A stretch of 64,000 nucleotides of DNA from contig NNSG01000010.1 in NCBI GenBank assembly GCA_002256485.1, positions 1-64,000 on the forward strand. The letters are read 5' to 3'. Source of the stretch: Fidelibacterota bacterium 408169 (GTDB taxonomy: Bacteria; Fidelibacterota; Marinisomatia; Marinisomatales; TCS55). Below, in pieces: positions 34,172 through 42,028 of this stretch. Made by a program: the position numbers and the translations under genes. Below the pieces are notes generated by a model. It searched no databases. It was not told the DNA's origin and was given only the letters and a program-made list of their open reading frames with translations. Position 1 is the stretch's first letter; each line of letters begins with the position of its first letter.

Positions 34172-35287
34172 TTAGATTTTAATAAATATTTTTTGTCTGT
34201 ACAGCCACAATAAAATTACCCACCACACAAACACATGGGTCAATGCAAAAAGTAAAGATCCGTTTATGTCCCCAGCGAAGGGTTGAAAAATTGTTTTGTA
34301 TAAATATGAATATCCTGAAACTGTTTCACCATTGAGTAAAAATTTCACTTTCAAAATTGTTTTGGTCCACAGTCCTGAACCAACGAAAATAAAGAGTGAA
34401 TTCGTCCCGTAAATGATAAATGGATGAAACACGGATTTAAATCCTTTTATATCGATCAACCAAATCAATATTGCCAGAATCACGGTTGCTATTCCGGCAG
34501 TATATAACACGTAAGAACTTGTCCAAAGCTGTTTGTTTATGGGCATGAATATCGACCAGAGAAGACCCAGAATAATTTGAATAGCTCCAGCTATAAACAT
34601 TTTTTTCAAGTTGTCCTTCTGGTTCACATCGGAAGTTTGAATCATTACTCCAACCATATATCCCAACAAAACAGTAATGACTGACGGAATGGTACTTAAT
34701 AGTCCTTCGGGATCAAACGCAATTCCTGTTCCTCTCCATAAATGGTTAGCACCAAGAATAACCATGTCAATTTTCCTGATTAGATTTGTTTCCAGCCCAT
34801 ATGGATCTGTTCCGCCAAAACCCCATAATAGCAACCAATAGGCAATGAGAGTAAGGGAAATTAATTTCCAGAGATTTGTAAACGAAAATCGAATAACGAG
34901 TAATGCGCCTATGCCGTAAGCAAGTCCGATTCTCTGAAGTACACCCATAATACGAAAATTTTCCCAATTCCAATCTTGGCGAATAAACGGAAATGCATTT
35001 AATAATAATCCGAAAACAAAAATGGTCATTGTTCTCCAAATAATTTTAGAATACACTTCATGGCTTGGTTTAAAATCAAATTTAGCGAATGAAAATCTCA
35101 TGGCGACACCCACAATAAATAAAAAGAATGGGAACACCAAATCAGTGGGTGTACATCCATGCCATTTCGCGTGCCGGAGCGGAGCATAGACATGTGACCA
35201 AGTACCGGGGTTATTGACTAAAATCATTAGAGCAATGGTCATTCCTCGAAATACATCTAAAGAATAATATCTTTGGGTTGTATTCAT
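34172..35287 (-). CDS. nagX: NagX-like DUF5009 membrane protein (HGSNAT-related)
   Basis: 371 residues, ten to eleven helices. The family signature YYSLDVFRGMTIALMILVNNPGTWSHVY and HAKWHGCTPTDLVFPFFLFIVGVAMRFS is unmistakable. The family includes bacterial NagX, linked to GlcNAc and chitin use, and the transmembrane acetyltransferase HGSNAT. It overlaps the symporter gene by four bases (ATGA). A role in uptake or acetyl transfer of amino sugars fits the kinase, deaminase and GH84 genes of this locus. Confidence 0.88.
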   Translation of the reverse strand: MNTTQRYYSLDVFRGMTIALMILVNNPGTWSHVYAPLRHAKWHGCTPTDLVFPFFLFIVGVAMRFSFAKFDFKPSHEVYSKIIWRTMTIFVFGLLLNAFPFIRQDWNWENFRIMGVLQRIGLAYGIGALLVIRFSFTNLWKLISLTLIAYWLLLWGFGGTDPYGLETNLIRKIDMVILGANHLWRGTGIAFDPEGLLSTIPSVITVLLGYMVGVMIQTSDVNQKDNLKKMFIAGAIQIILGLLWSIFMPINKQLWTSSYVLYTAGIATVILAILIWLIDIKGFKSVFHPFIIYGTNSLFIFVGSGLWTKTILKVKFLLNGETVSGYSYLYKTIFQPFAGDINGSLLFALTHVFVWWVILLWLYRQKIFIKI

Positions 35288-37107
35288 GAATCCAGCTTGG
35301 AGATCAAATTATTCCAAATCCACCAGAATCCAATTCCGGATAATGTAAACAGAAGTAGAGCATATCCATTATTGCCGAATAGCCAATTCCCGATAGCAAA
35401 ATTTAAACCATAGATCATTGCAATTCCAGCTATCCAATTAAAGAAGAATCCTTTCGTGACGGGTTGGAGTGTTGTATGTTTTGCAAACGAACCCCAGAGT
35501 CCGCCAGGTTGAACTCGCTGATAAAATCTACTTAGGGTAGATGCAGGTTCGGGTTTCGTTAAAAATGTAACAATGACCCAAACAAAGACAGAGGCAGGGA
35601 CGATAATCATTAGTTTATGGTGGACTTGAATTGGAATGCCAAATAAAATAGGTGTTCTGTCGAAAAGTGCATAGGGCAAACCACTGGCAATCGTCTGATT
35701 CCAAGCAATCATTTCTAAAATAACGGTTATAATCAGTGACGTAAGTAATGCAGATATCTCAGTCCAGGCATTGATGCGCCACCAGAACCAGCGGAGAATT
35801 AACACAGCACCGATTCCGGCACCCATGGCATAAATGAATTCCCAAGCTTTGCTTATACTCTGCATATTAATGGCAACAAACGCAGCGCACACCATAAGAA
35901 AAACTGTAATGATTCTACTTACTAACACATAATGATGTTGATCTGCTTCTCGTTTGATAAATCGTTTATAGACGTCGTTTAACATATAGGAAGCGCCCCA
36001 ATTCAAATGAGTATCAATGGTAGACATAAATGCTGCAAGAAATGAAACCACTAGTAATCCTTTAAATCCAGGTCCCAGAAATTTGTTCATTAGAAGGGGA
36101 TAACCAGCTTTTGATCCCAATTCTGCATGGGATTCTGGAATGATAGGGAATACAATAATAGAGACTAATGCAACGGCGATCCATGGCCATACGCGTAAGG
36201 CGTAATGTGCTAAATTGAACCAAAGTGTTGCAGCTAAAGCGTGTTTTTCATTTTTGGCAGATGACATCCGCTGAATGATATAACCTCCGCCATCCGTTCC
36301 GTGATGAGACCACCACATGAGGGTAAGAAAGATCAAAAATTTTGAGAAAGGAGATTCCCAAAATGTGGATGTGGTAACCCCAGCGTCGGGGATCGGCGGA
36401 ATAAATTTGAGTGTAGTATCATGAACTACTCCCGAATCGGTCAGGTGCAAATTTGATATTTTATCCAGAAGCAAATCCATCCCCCCAACAGCATTAACCG
36501 CAATAATCGCCAGGATAATTGAGCCCGCCATTGCGATGAAAAACTGAACCAAATCTGTCACAACCACTCCCCAAAATCCCGATAAAAGGGCATAAAGCAA
36601 TGCAATTGTTACGCAAATCCACACGGCAGTCCAGCGGTCAATATTGAGCATAACCGCAGCCACCGAAGCCATGGCATTGATGACCCAACCCATGACGATA
36701 AAATTATACAAAATTGCGAAATAACCCGCTTTAAAGGCTCTCAATACCGCTGCGGGTCTTCCACTATAACGAATTTCTAATAATTCATTGTCCGTAATGA
36801 TTTCAGCTCGTCGCCAAAGCCTTGAAAATAGCAATGCACCCAACAGCCCGGATAGCAGCAGATTCCACCAGAACCAGTTTTGCCAGATTCCAGGTCCGCG
36901 AACAAATTCTGTAATCGCCAACGGCGTATCGGCGGCAAACGTTGTGGCCACCATGGATGTGCCTACAATCCACCAGGGAAGAGTACGGCCGGAAAGAAAA
37001 TATTCCTCGGTGCTTTGACCCGCACGCTTGGAGAAATAGATTCCAACTCCAAGGGAAAATAAAATATAAGAAATAATAATAATCCAATCGAATGTTGACA
37101 GAGCCAT
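35284..37107 (-). CDS. Sodium:solute symporter (SSS family)
   Basis: 607 residues and about 14 helices. The N-terminus reads FDWIIIISYILFSLGVGIYFSKRAGQSTEEYFLSGR (SSS start), then MVATTFAADTPLAITEFV and the central region around LLSGFWGVVVTDLVQFFIAM. These match Na+/sugar-type symporters commonly found beside GlcNAc genes in FCB bacteria. The start is one base after the SpoIID-like stop. It is the likely uptake system for the sugar handled by this operon. Confidence 0.92.
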   Translation of the reverse strand: MALSTFDWIIIISYILFSLGVGIYFSKRAGQSTEEYFLSGRTLPWWIVGTSMVATTFAADTPLAITEFVRGPGIWQNWFWWNLLLSGLLGALLFSRLWRRAEIITDNELLEIRYSGRPAAVLRAFKAGYFAILYNFIVMGWVINAMASVAAVMLNIDRWTAVWICVTIALLYALLSGFWGVVVTDLVQFFIAMAGSIILAIIAVNAVGGMDLLLDKISNLHLTDSGVVHDTTLKFIPPIPDAGVTTSTFWESPFSKFLIFLTLMWWSHHGTDGGGYIIQRMSSAKNEKHALAATLWFNLAHYALRVWPWIAVALVSIIVFPIIPESHAELGSKAGYPLLMNKFLGPGFKGLLVVSFLAAFMSTIDTHLNWGASYMLNDVYKRFIKREADQHHYVLVSRIITVFLMVCAAFVAINMQSISKAWEFIYAMGAGIGAVLILRWFWWRINAWTEISALLTSLIITVILEMIAWNQTIASGLPYALFDRTPILFGIPIQVHHKLMIIVPASVFVWVIVTFLTKPEPASTLSRFYQRVQPGGLWGSFAKHTTLQPVTKGFFFNWIAGIAMIYGLNFAIGNWLFGNNGYALLLFTLSGIGFWWIWNNLISKLDS

Positions 37108-37108
37108 A

Positions 37109-38362
37109 TTAATATAGCCTTTTCAATTCTGTGTCTATGAAATAGTGAGTTAGAATTTCGTTTGTTGAGTAGTTATTTAACGCCATACCGAGAGCACCTA
37201 TTTGGCAAAGCCCAACACCATGCCCCCAACCGGCGCCAAAGAGTTTTATATGTTTTTCATCCATGTTTATAATAAAAGCAGAACTATACAAAAATGATGG
37301 ATGGAGCATCTTACGAATGTCGTATTCATTATTAATTCGGAGTGTTTTCGGTATTCCTTCATTGGTATCATAGTCTAAATATAAGTGATTTATTCTTCCT
37401 GATTTACCACGATTTAATACATCAATTTTGGTAATGTGAGAAACATGCTCGTTTATTTTTTCAGAGAAAAATTTACAAAACTCATTTTGTGTAAAGTTAA
37501 GAAGCCATCGAAAATAATGTCCTTCCTTATCCACATTTCCGAGATATTTATGAAGTTCGTCTTCAGGTGCATAGTTTTGTCCGCAAAATACCTTAGGATA
37601 GTAAGTGAACCAATTATCCCAATCTGTTTCAACATTATCATTTGGCCCATCATATACACTGGATAAATAAGGAGTAGGCGGCATATCCCAAACATTTTCA
37701 GCACTTTCTGAAATTCCACCGCAGGATTTTGAATAACGTGCATCGCAAATTTGGTTATCATATGTAAGAACAATCCCTTTTGTATCTTTGGACGCTTTTC
37801 GTGATGAATCTGTTATTTGGTCTAATCCTTGATAACGCTGACAGCAATCATCATTGCAAGCATCAAGATTTAAGTCCGAATGTTTTTTTTCTGCAGCAGC
37901 CAAAATCCATGAACGAGCCGTTATCGTTTGTGATTCCAATAGGGCAGATGGGCAGGTACTACTCATTTCTGAAACAGCGACACATGCAATATATTGCTCC
38001 AAAGGGACACAATTAGTTAGGAGTAAATATTCGTCTTTAATGGAAATATCCACATTCCCCAATAATGTTACATCAATAGTTTTTTCCCAATGAAATTCAC
38101 GTCCGGCAGGGACACCATGAATTGTGATACCGTAATTATCATCCTCAATAATTTTTGTTATTAACATTTCACCGTTATCAACAGAAACATTGAGTATTTC
38201 AGGCGTTTTGCTTGATGGATTTAGTCGGTCAAAAGTTTCTATCTCAAACAGTGATGGATCTGAAAATGAAATAGTTACTTCTTTACGTTTATCTATAGGG
38301 AGAATAATACCAATTCGTAAAATGGGTTCAGATTGTGGGAATTTGTTTTGCATTATATTCAT
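37109..38362 (-). CDS. SpoIID/LytB-domain protein (amidase-enhancer-like), apparently not exported
   Basis: 417 residues from the ATG at 38362, one base after the kinase stop; a longer frame to 38392 would overlap the kinase. The SpoIID core is clear: VPLEQYIACVAVSEMSSTCP with the catalytic-type Glu, ARSWILAAAEKKH, NDDCCQRYQGLDQI, CDARYSKSCGGISESAENVW and GAGWGHGVGLCQIGALGMA. SpoIID proteins cleave peptidoglycan glycan strands lacking stem peptides; others activate amidases. The product begins MNIMQNKFPQSEPILRIGI, with no signal peptide or lipobox, so it should stay in the cytoplasm. That location and its place among sugar-metabolism genes are odd for the family. Confidence 0.87.
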   Translation of the reverse strand: MNIMQNKFPQSEPILRIGIILPIDKRKEVTISFSDPSLFEIETFDRLNPSSKTPEILNVSVDNGEMLITKIIEDDNYGITIHGVPAGREFHWEKTIDVTLLGNVDISIKDEYLLLTNCVPLEQYIACVAVSEMSSTCPSALLESQTITARSWILAAAEKKHSDLNLDACNDDCCQRYQGLDQITDSSRKASKDTKGIVLTYDNQICDARYSKSCGGISESAENVWDMPPTPYLSSVYDGPNDNVETDWDNWFTYYPKVFCGQNYAPEDELHKYLGNVDKEGHYFRWLLNFTQNEFCKFFSEKINEHVSHITKIDVLNRGKSGRINHLYLDYDTNEGIPKTLRINNEYDIRKMLHPSFLYSSAFIINMDEKHIKLFGAGWGHGVGLCQIGALGMALNNYSTNEILTHYFIDTELKRLY

Positions 38363-38363
38363 T

Positions 38364-39536
38364 TTATTCCAATGCAGCATCAATCCCAGCACCTAATGCA
38401 GGTGCATCTCGGAGAAGTGAAACACGGATCAAATTTGATTTTAATTTATCATTATCTAAATATGCAGACTTTGCATTTGAATCCAATCGATTAGATTTAT
38501 TAATAAGATTGCCAATGTGATAAACTAAAGATTCCCAGAAGATACCAGACCCTTTTGAAGTTTCAAGGAGCACTCCTAATCGTTGCCCAATAATTATTCG
38601 ATCTAAAATTGTATTTAAAAAAGGATGGTTTGAAGAAGGGGGGTCCCTGTTTGGGTTTATGAGTCCAAAATGTTCTACCCATCCAGAATAAATAGTTTCT
38701 ATGCGTTCAAATAGTAATTCTGCCAAATTTAAACTGACATCTGAAAAAGTTTTTAAAGCAGCCTCTTCTTTCTGGATAGCTCTTTCCAAAATAATTTTAG
38801 GGTAAATGGAATTTGTATTTATAGATGTAATTGACTGTCCCGAATATTGGCTATAGATAGACTGAATTCCACCAGCAGAAGCAAAACGCTCCAATGCAAT
38901 GCCATCTATATTTTTCATTTCCCACGATTTTAACAACCATGTCTTTGCATCATCAAATGGTATCAGTTTCCCATTGAGTTTTAAGGCATCGGCAGCACCG
39001 GTACCACCACCGAGATAGTAGGAATTTGAAACTGATTTGAAGAGTCCATCATTAGAAGATTCTTCACCTAATCCACAATAATCCGCATCACTTCCCAAAC
39101 GTCGTATAGAAGAATAGAGTTTTATCCCAACTTCAGAAAGAGCCATCTCCAAATCATCACAAAATGTTGGCATTCGGGGACCATTTGCCATCGCTACAAT
39201 TCCACGTTTATCATCTGATTTTAATCCAGGCATTCCTATACCAATTATTAATGGACTTCCTGAATACAGATTTGAAATTGTTTTTACAAATGCTTCAATA
39301 ATTGCCTGTCCTTGCTGCTTTTCGCCATCTGTAAGTGAAAAAGTAGACTTAATTTCATTTAATTGGGTTTGAATATCCACAGGAGTGAATTCCGAATCAA
39401 AACTTTGGTAATCAGAATATATTTTTATGGAGTTGGCTGAACCGAGTGAAAATCCATTTTCAGTTTCCATAACATGCCAACCGGATACTTTCGTTGCTCC
39501 GCCATCTAAACCAATAATGAATGGCGTATTGCTCAT
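38364..39536 (-). CDS. BadF/BadG-type N-acetylglucosamine kinase
   Basis: 390 residues of the ASKHA fold. The N-terminal phosphate loop is FIIGLDGGATKVSGW, the second is RRLGSDADYCGLGE and the nucleotide site region is YYLGGGTGAADAL, matching the eukaryote-like N-acetylglucosamine kinase group. It would make GlcNAc-6-phosphate (or the phosphate of a related sugar) from imported sugar. It overlaps the glycosyltransferase by four bases and is directly followed by the SpoIID-like gene. The fused deaminase/PIG-L on the other strand is the natural next step. Confidence 0.87.
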   Translation of the reverse strand: MSNTPFIIGLDGGATKVSGWHVMETENGFSLGSANSIKIYSDYQSFDSEFTPVDIQTQLNEIKSTFSLTDGEKQQGQAIIEAFVKTISNLYSGSPLIIGIGMPGLKSDDKRGIVAMANGPRMPTFCDDLEMALSEVGIKLYSSIRRLGSDADYCGLGEESSNDGLFKSVSNSYYLGGGTGAADALKLNGKLIPFDDAKTWLLKSWEMKNIDGIALERFASAGGIQSIYSQYSGQSITSINTNSIYPKIILERAIQKEEAALKTFSDVSLNLAELLFERIETIYSGWVEHFGLINPNRDPPSSNHPFLNTILDRIIIGQRLGVLLETSKGSGIFWESLVYHIGNLINKSNRLDSNAKSAYLDNDKLKSNLIRVSLLRDAPALGAGIDAALE

Positions 39537-41059
39537 GAAGATTTATTTAATGCTATTCGTCTTTGTATAGCAACTAGACGCATATGATCTTTTGCTTCGT
39601 CATTTCGATCAACAGTTACTTGGTCAATGCTATGATCAGTTCCACCGGGATGGCGAATGACATCATAAATAGCTGTATAAATTCTACCGATTTTGTATTT
39701 TTCGCTGATACGCATTACCAACTCATAATCTTCAGCATAGTTTCGACTATATGGATCATCATTTACTCCAAAATAGCCAATGTCTTTTATCACTTGAATG
39801 TCCATGCACCTGGGAGCACCGCCTCCGCCAATACGGAGTAAATTATTTCGTCCATTTTCTTCTGTCCATTCATCATGAGTTACGGTTGGTATTTCTTCGT
39901 TTCGTTTGAGAGTTCCATCATCCTGTTTTTCCCACACGTCATAACTGCCAATCACCATCCCAACAGCAGGATCTGAATCAAACTCATTCATAAGTTTTTC
40001 TACAGCATTGGGTTTAAGGCGATCGTCTGAATCTAATTGAACATAAAATTCACCTTCAGCTGCTTTTACACCTGTGTTTAGACAAAACCCGATATTGTTT
40101 ATATCCACAACAATTAATCGAACGTCAGGCGCATTGAAATCATATTTATCACCATCGGCCATATATCGTTTCACTTCTGGAATTGTTGAATCCATTTCTC
40201 CGCCGTTTACTACAACAATAATTTCAATATTCTGTTCAGTTTGCTTAAAGCAACTTTCCAATGCTGTTCCGATAAATTCCGGTCGCTCATTGACAGGAAT
40301 AATCACTGTTGCTTTTAGCTGGGGATTATGTTTTGGTGACGGTCTTTGCTGATAATATTCCTTGGGTGGGAGATAGGCGCCAATCCGCTTTAAATGATCC
40401 GTGCAAATTTTCTCTGCTTCCAACTGACTCTCTTTTCTTTCCATAAGATAATCAAACACGTTGGTAGCTTCTTTTTGTGCTTTCACAGTATAAAGACTGC
40501 CGCTGTATCTATTGGCAACCCGAATCAATTCCCCATGCTCAGATAATTTTAAGCGCAAGTCATAGAGTAAATTGAATTGAATAGATTCATCAAATCCCCC
40601 GCACTGCTGAAACGCAGATTTTCTGATGCAATACACTCTGCCGCAATCCTGATTATCCCGAACACGTCCTTCGTGGTGATGCAGCAGGTGAATTTCCTGA
40701 ATTTCGCCATCACTGTCTAAATTATAATCGGAATAAATCATGGCAGCATTTGGATTCCGTTCCATTGTTAACTGAAATAGATCAAAAGCAGATGTTGACA
40801 ATTGCACAGGCGATGTTTGGTTATCAATAAGTAAAATAAACGGATCATCTGACTGGCCAATTACTTGATTCATTGCTGCGGCGCTATGTGTTTTTTCAAG
40901 AGTTTGAAATTGAATAGCTGAATCGGCGCCATCAAACCAATCGCCAAATGCAACAATTTGACCTGGCTTTAACGATTGCCCTAAAATTGAATCAACTGTA
41001 GCTTGAATATCAGTTTCAGATTGATTCTGTTTGTCAGGTATGGAGAATAAAACAATCAT
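39533..41059 (-). CDS. Glycosyltransferase with two tandem GT2-like domains
   Basis: 508 residues. The N-terminal half is a GT-A-like domain (ATVDSILGQSLKPGQIVAFGDW, then AAMIYSDYNLDSDGE with a DxD-like element, and VYCIRKSAFQQCGGFDESI). The C-terminal half is a full GT2 domain: ATVIIPVNERPEFIGTALES, EGEFYVQLDSDDRLKPNAVE (DxDD metal site) and YAEDYELVMRISEKY. No membrane segment is present. It is the first gene of the minus-strand operon. A sugar-adding enzyme among catabolic genes is unexpected; it could build a GlcNAc-containing glycan or be linked to wall recycling. Confidence 0.85.
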   Translation of the reverse strand: MIVLFSIPDKQNQSETDIQATVDSILGQSLKPGQIVAFGDWFDGADSAIQFQTLEKTHSAAAMNQVIGQSDDPFILLIDNQTSPVQLSTSAFDLFQLTMERNPNAAMIYSDYNLDSDGEIQEIHLLHHHEGRVRDNQDCGRVYCIRKSAFQQCGGFDESIQFNLLYDLRLKLSEHGELIRVANRYSGSLYTVKAQKEATNVFDYLMERKESQLEAEKICTDHLKRIGAYLPPKEYYQQRPSPKHNPQLKATVIIPVNERPEFIGTALESCFKQTEQNIEIIVVVNGGEMDSTIPEVKRYMADGDKYDFNAPDVRLIVVDINNIGFCLNTGVKAAEGEFYVQLDSDDRLKPNAVEKLMNEFDSDPAVGMVIGSYDVWEKQDDGTLKRNEEIPTVTHDEWTEENGRNNLLRIGGGGAPRCMDIQVIKDIGYFGVNDDPYSRNYAEDYELVMRISEKYKIGRIYTAIYDVIRHPGGTDHSIDQVTVDRNDEAKDHMRLVAIQRRIALNKSS

Positions 41060-41147
41060 AATATATGGGTTTGAAAAGTATAAATGTTTATTTTGATTGC
41101 TGAAACTAACGCAAATTAAACTATAGTTCAGGCAACTTTTTTATATT
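41060..41147. promoter_or_regulatory. Divergent intergenic region between the two amino-sugar operons
   Basis: 88 AT-rich bases separate the start of the minus-strand operon (41059) from the plus-strand esterase (41148). Both promoters must be here or overlap the ends. I see no clear palindrome or reliable -10/-35 pair. Confidence 0.4.
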
Positions 41148-41963
41148 ATGAAAATAAAAATATTCACCCTAATCATTTTTCTCACATTTTTAAGAGGTCT
41201 TTTCGGAGCGGTTCAAAAAACGATAATAATCCATAGTGAATCAATGGAGAGGGATATTCCCTGTGTCATTATTTTGCCGGATAACTATGATATAACGGAT
41301 AATCAATACGCCGTCATTTATCTCCTCCACGGTTATAGTGGAAATTATAAAAACTGGTCTGACAAATCTGATTTAGGAAAATATGCTGATACGTATAACA
41401 TAATTATTGTGTGTCCAGATGGCGGTTATAATAGTTGGTATTTAGACAGTCCTATGGATTTAAACTGTCAGTATAAAACGTATGTTGGGAAAGAGGTTGT
41501 CCAGTATATTGATCAAAATTACAGGACGATTGTACACAGAAACAGTCGTGCAATTACTGGGTTAAGCATGGGCGGACATGGTGCATTATATTTGGCATTG
41601 GAATTTCCAGACATATTTGGAGCGGCCGGAAGTATGAGCGGCGTTGTTGATTTGAAATTAACGACAAAGAAATATGAATTGAGTGAAAAAATCGGATCTT
41701 TCGAACAGTTTCCAGAGCGGTGGAATCAGTTTTCAGTAATGAGCAATGTACATAAATTTAAGTATTCAAACACCCGTTTAATGATTGATTGCGGGATAGA
41801 TGATGTATTTTTTGAAAGTAATCGATTTTTACATAAAACATTATTAGAATTAAATATTCCTCATGATTATTCTGAAAAACCGGGAGGACATTCTTGGGAG
41901 TATTGGATAAACGCTCTCAATTTTCAAATATTATTTTTCATTCATAGTTTTAAACAAAATTAG
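41148..41963 (+). CDS. Secreted esterase (esterase D / CE1-like alpha/beta hydrolase)
   Basis: 271 residues with a signal peptide (MKIKIFTLIIFLTFLRGLFG). The alpha/beta hydrolase core shows YLLHGYSGNYKNW, the nucleophile elbow GLSMGGHGALYLALEFPD, IDCGIDDVFFESNR (acid) and GGHSWEYW (catalytic His). It probably removes acyl groups, such as acetyl, from glycans or peptidoglycan in the periplasm. It opens the plus-strand half of the amino-sugar locus, 65 bases before the GH3 gene. Confidence 0.88.
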   Translation: MKIKIFTLIIFLTFLRGLFGAVQKTIIIHSESMERDIPCVIILPDNYDITDNQYAVIYLLHGYSGNYKNWSDKSDLGKYADTYNIIIVCPDGGYNSWYLDSPMDLNCQYKTYVGKEVVQYIDQNYRTIVHRNSRAITGLSMGGHGALYLALEFPDIFGAAGSMSGVVDLKLTTKKYELSEKIGSFEQFPERWNQFSVMSNVHKFKYSNTRLMIDCGIDDVFFESNRFLHKTLLELNIPHDYSEKPGGHSWEYWINALNFQILFFIHSFKQN

Positions 41964-42028
41964 TTTAGACCTTTTTTAATAATTTTATAAGAAATATTGA
42001 ATTATTATTAGATTTCATACTTCAAAAT

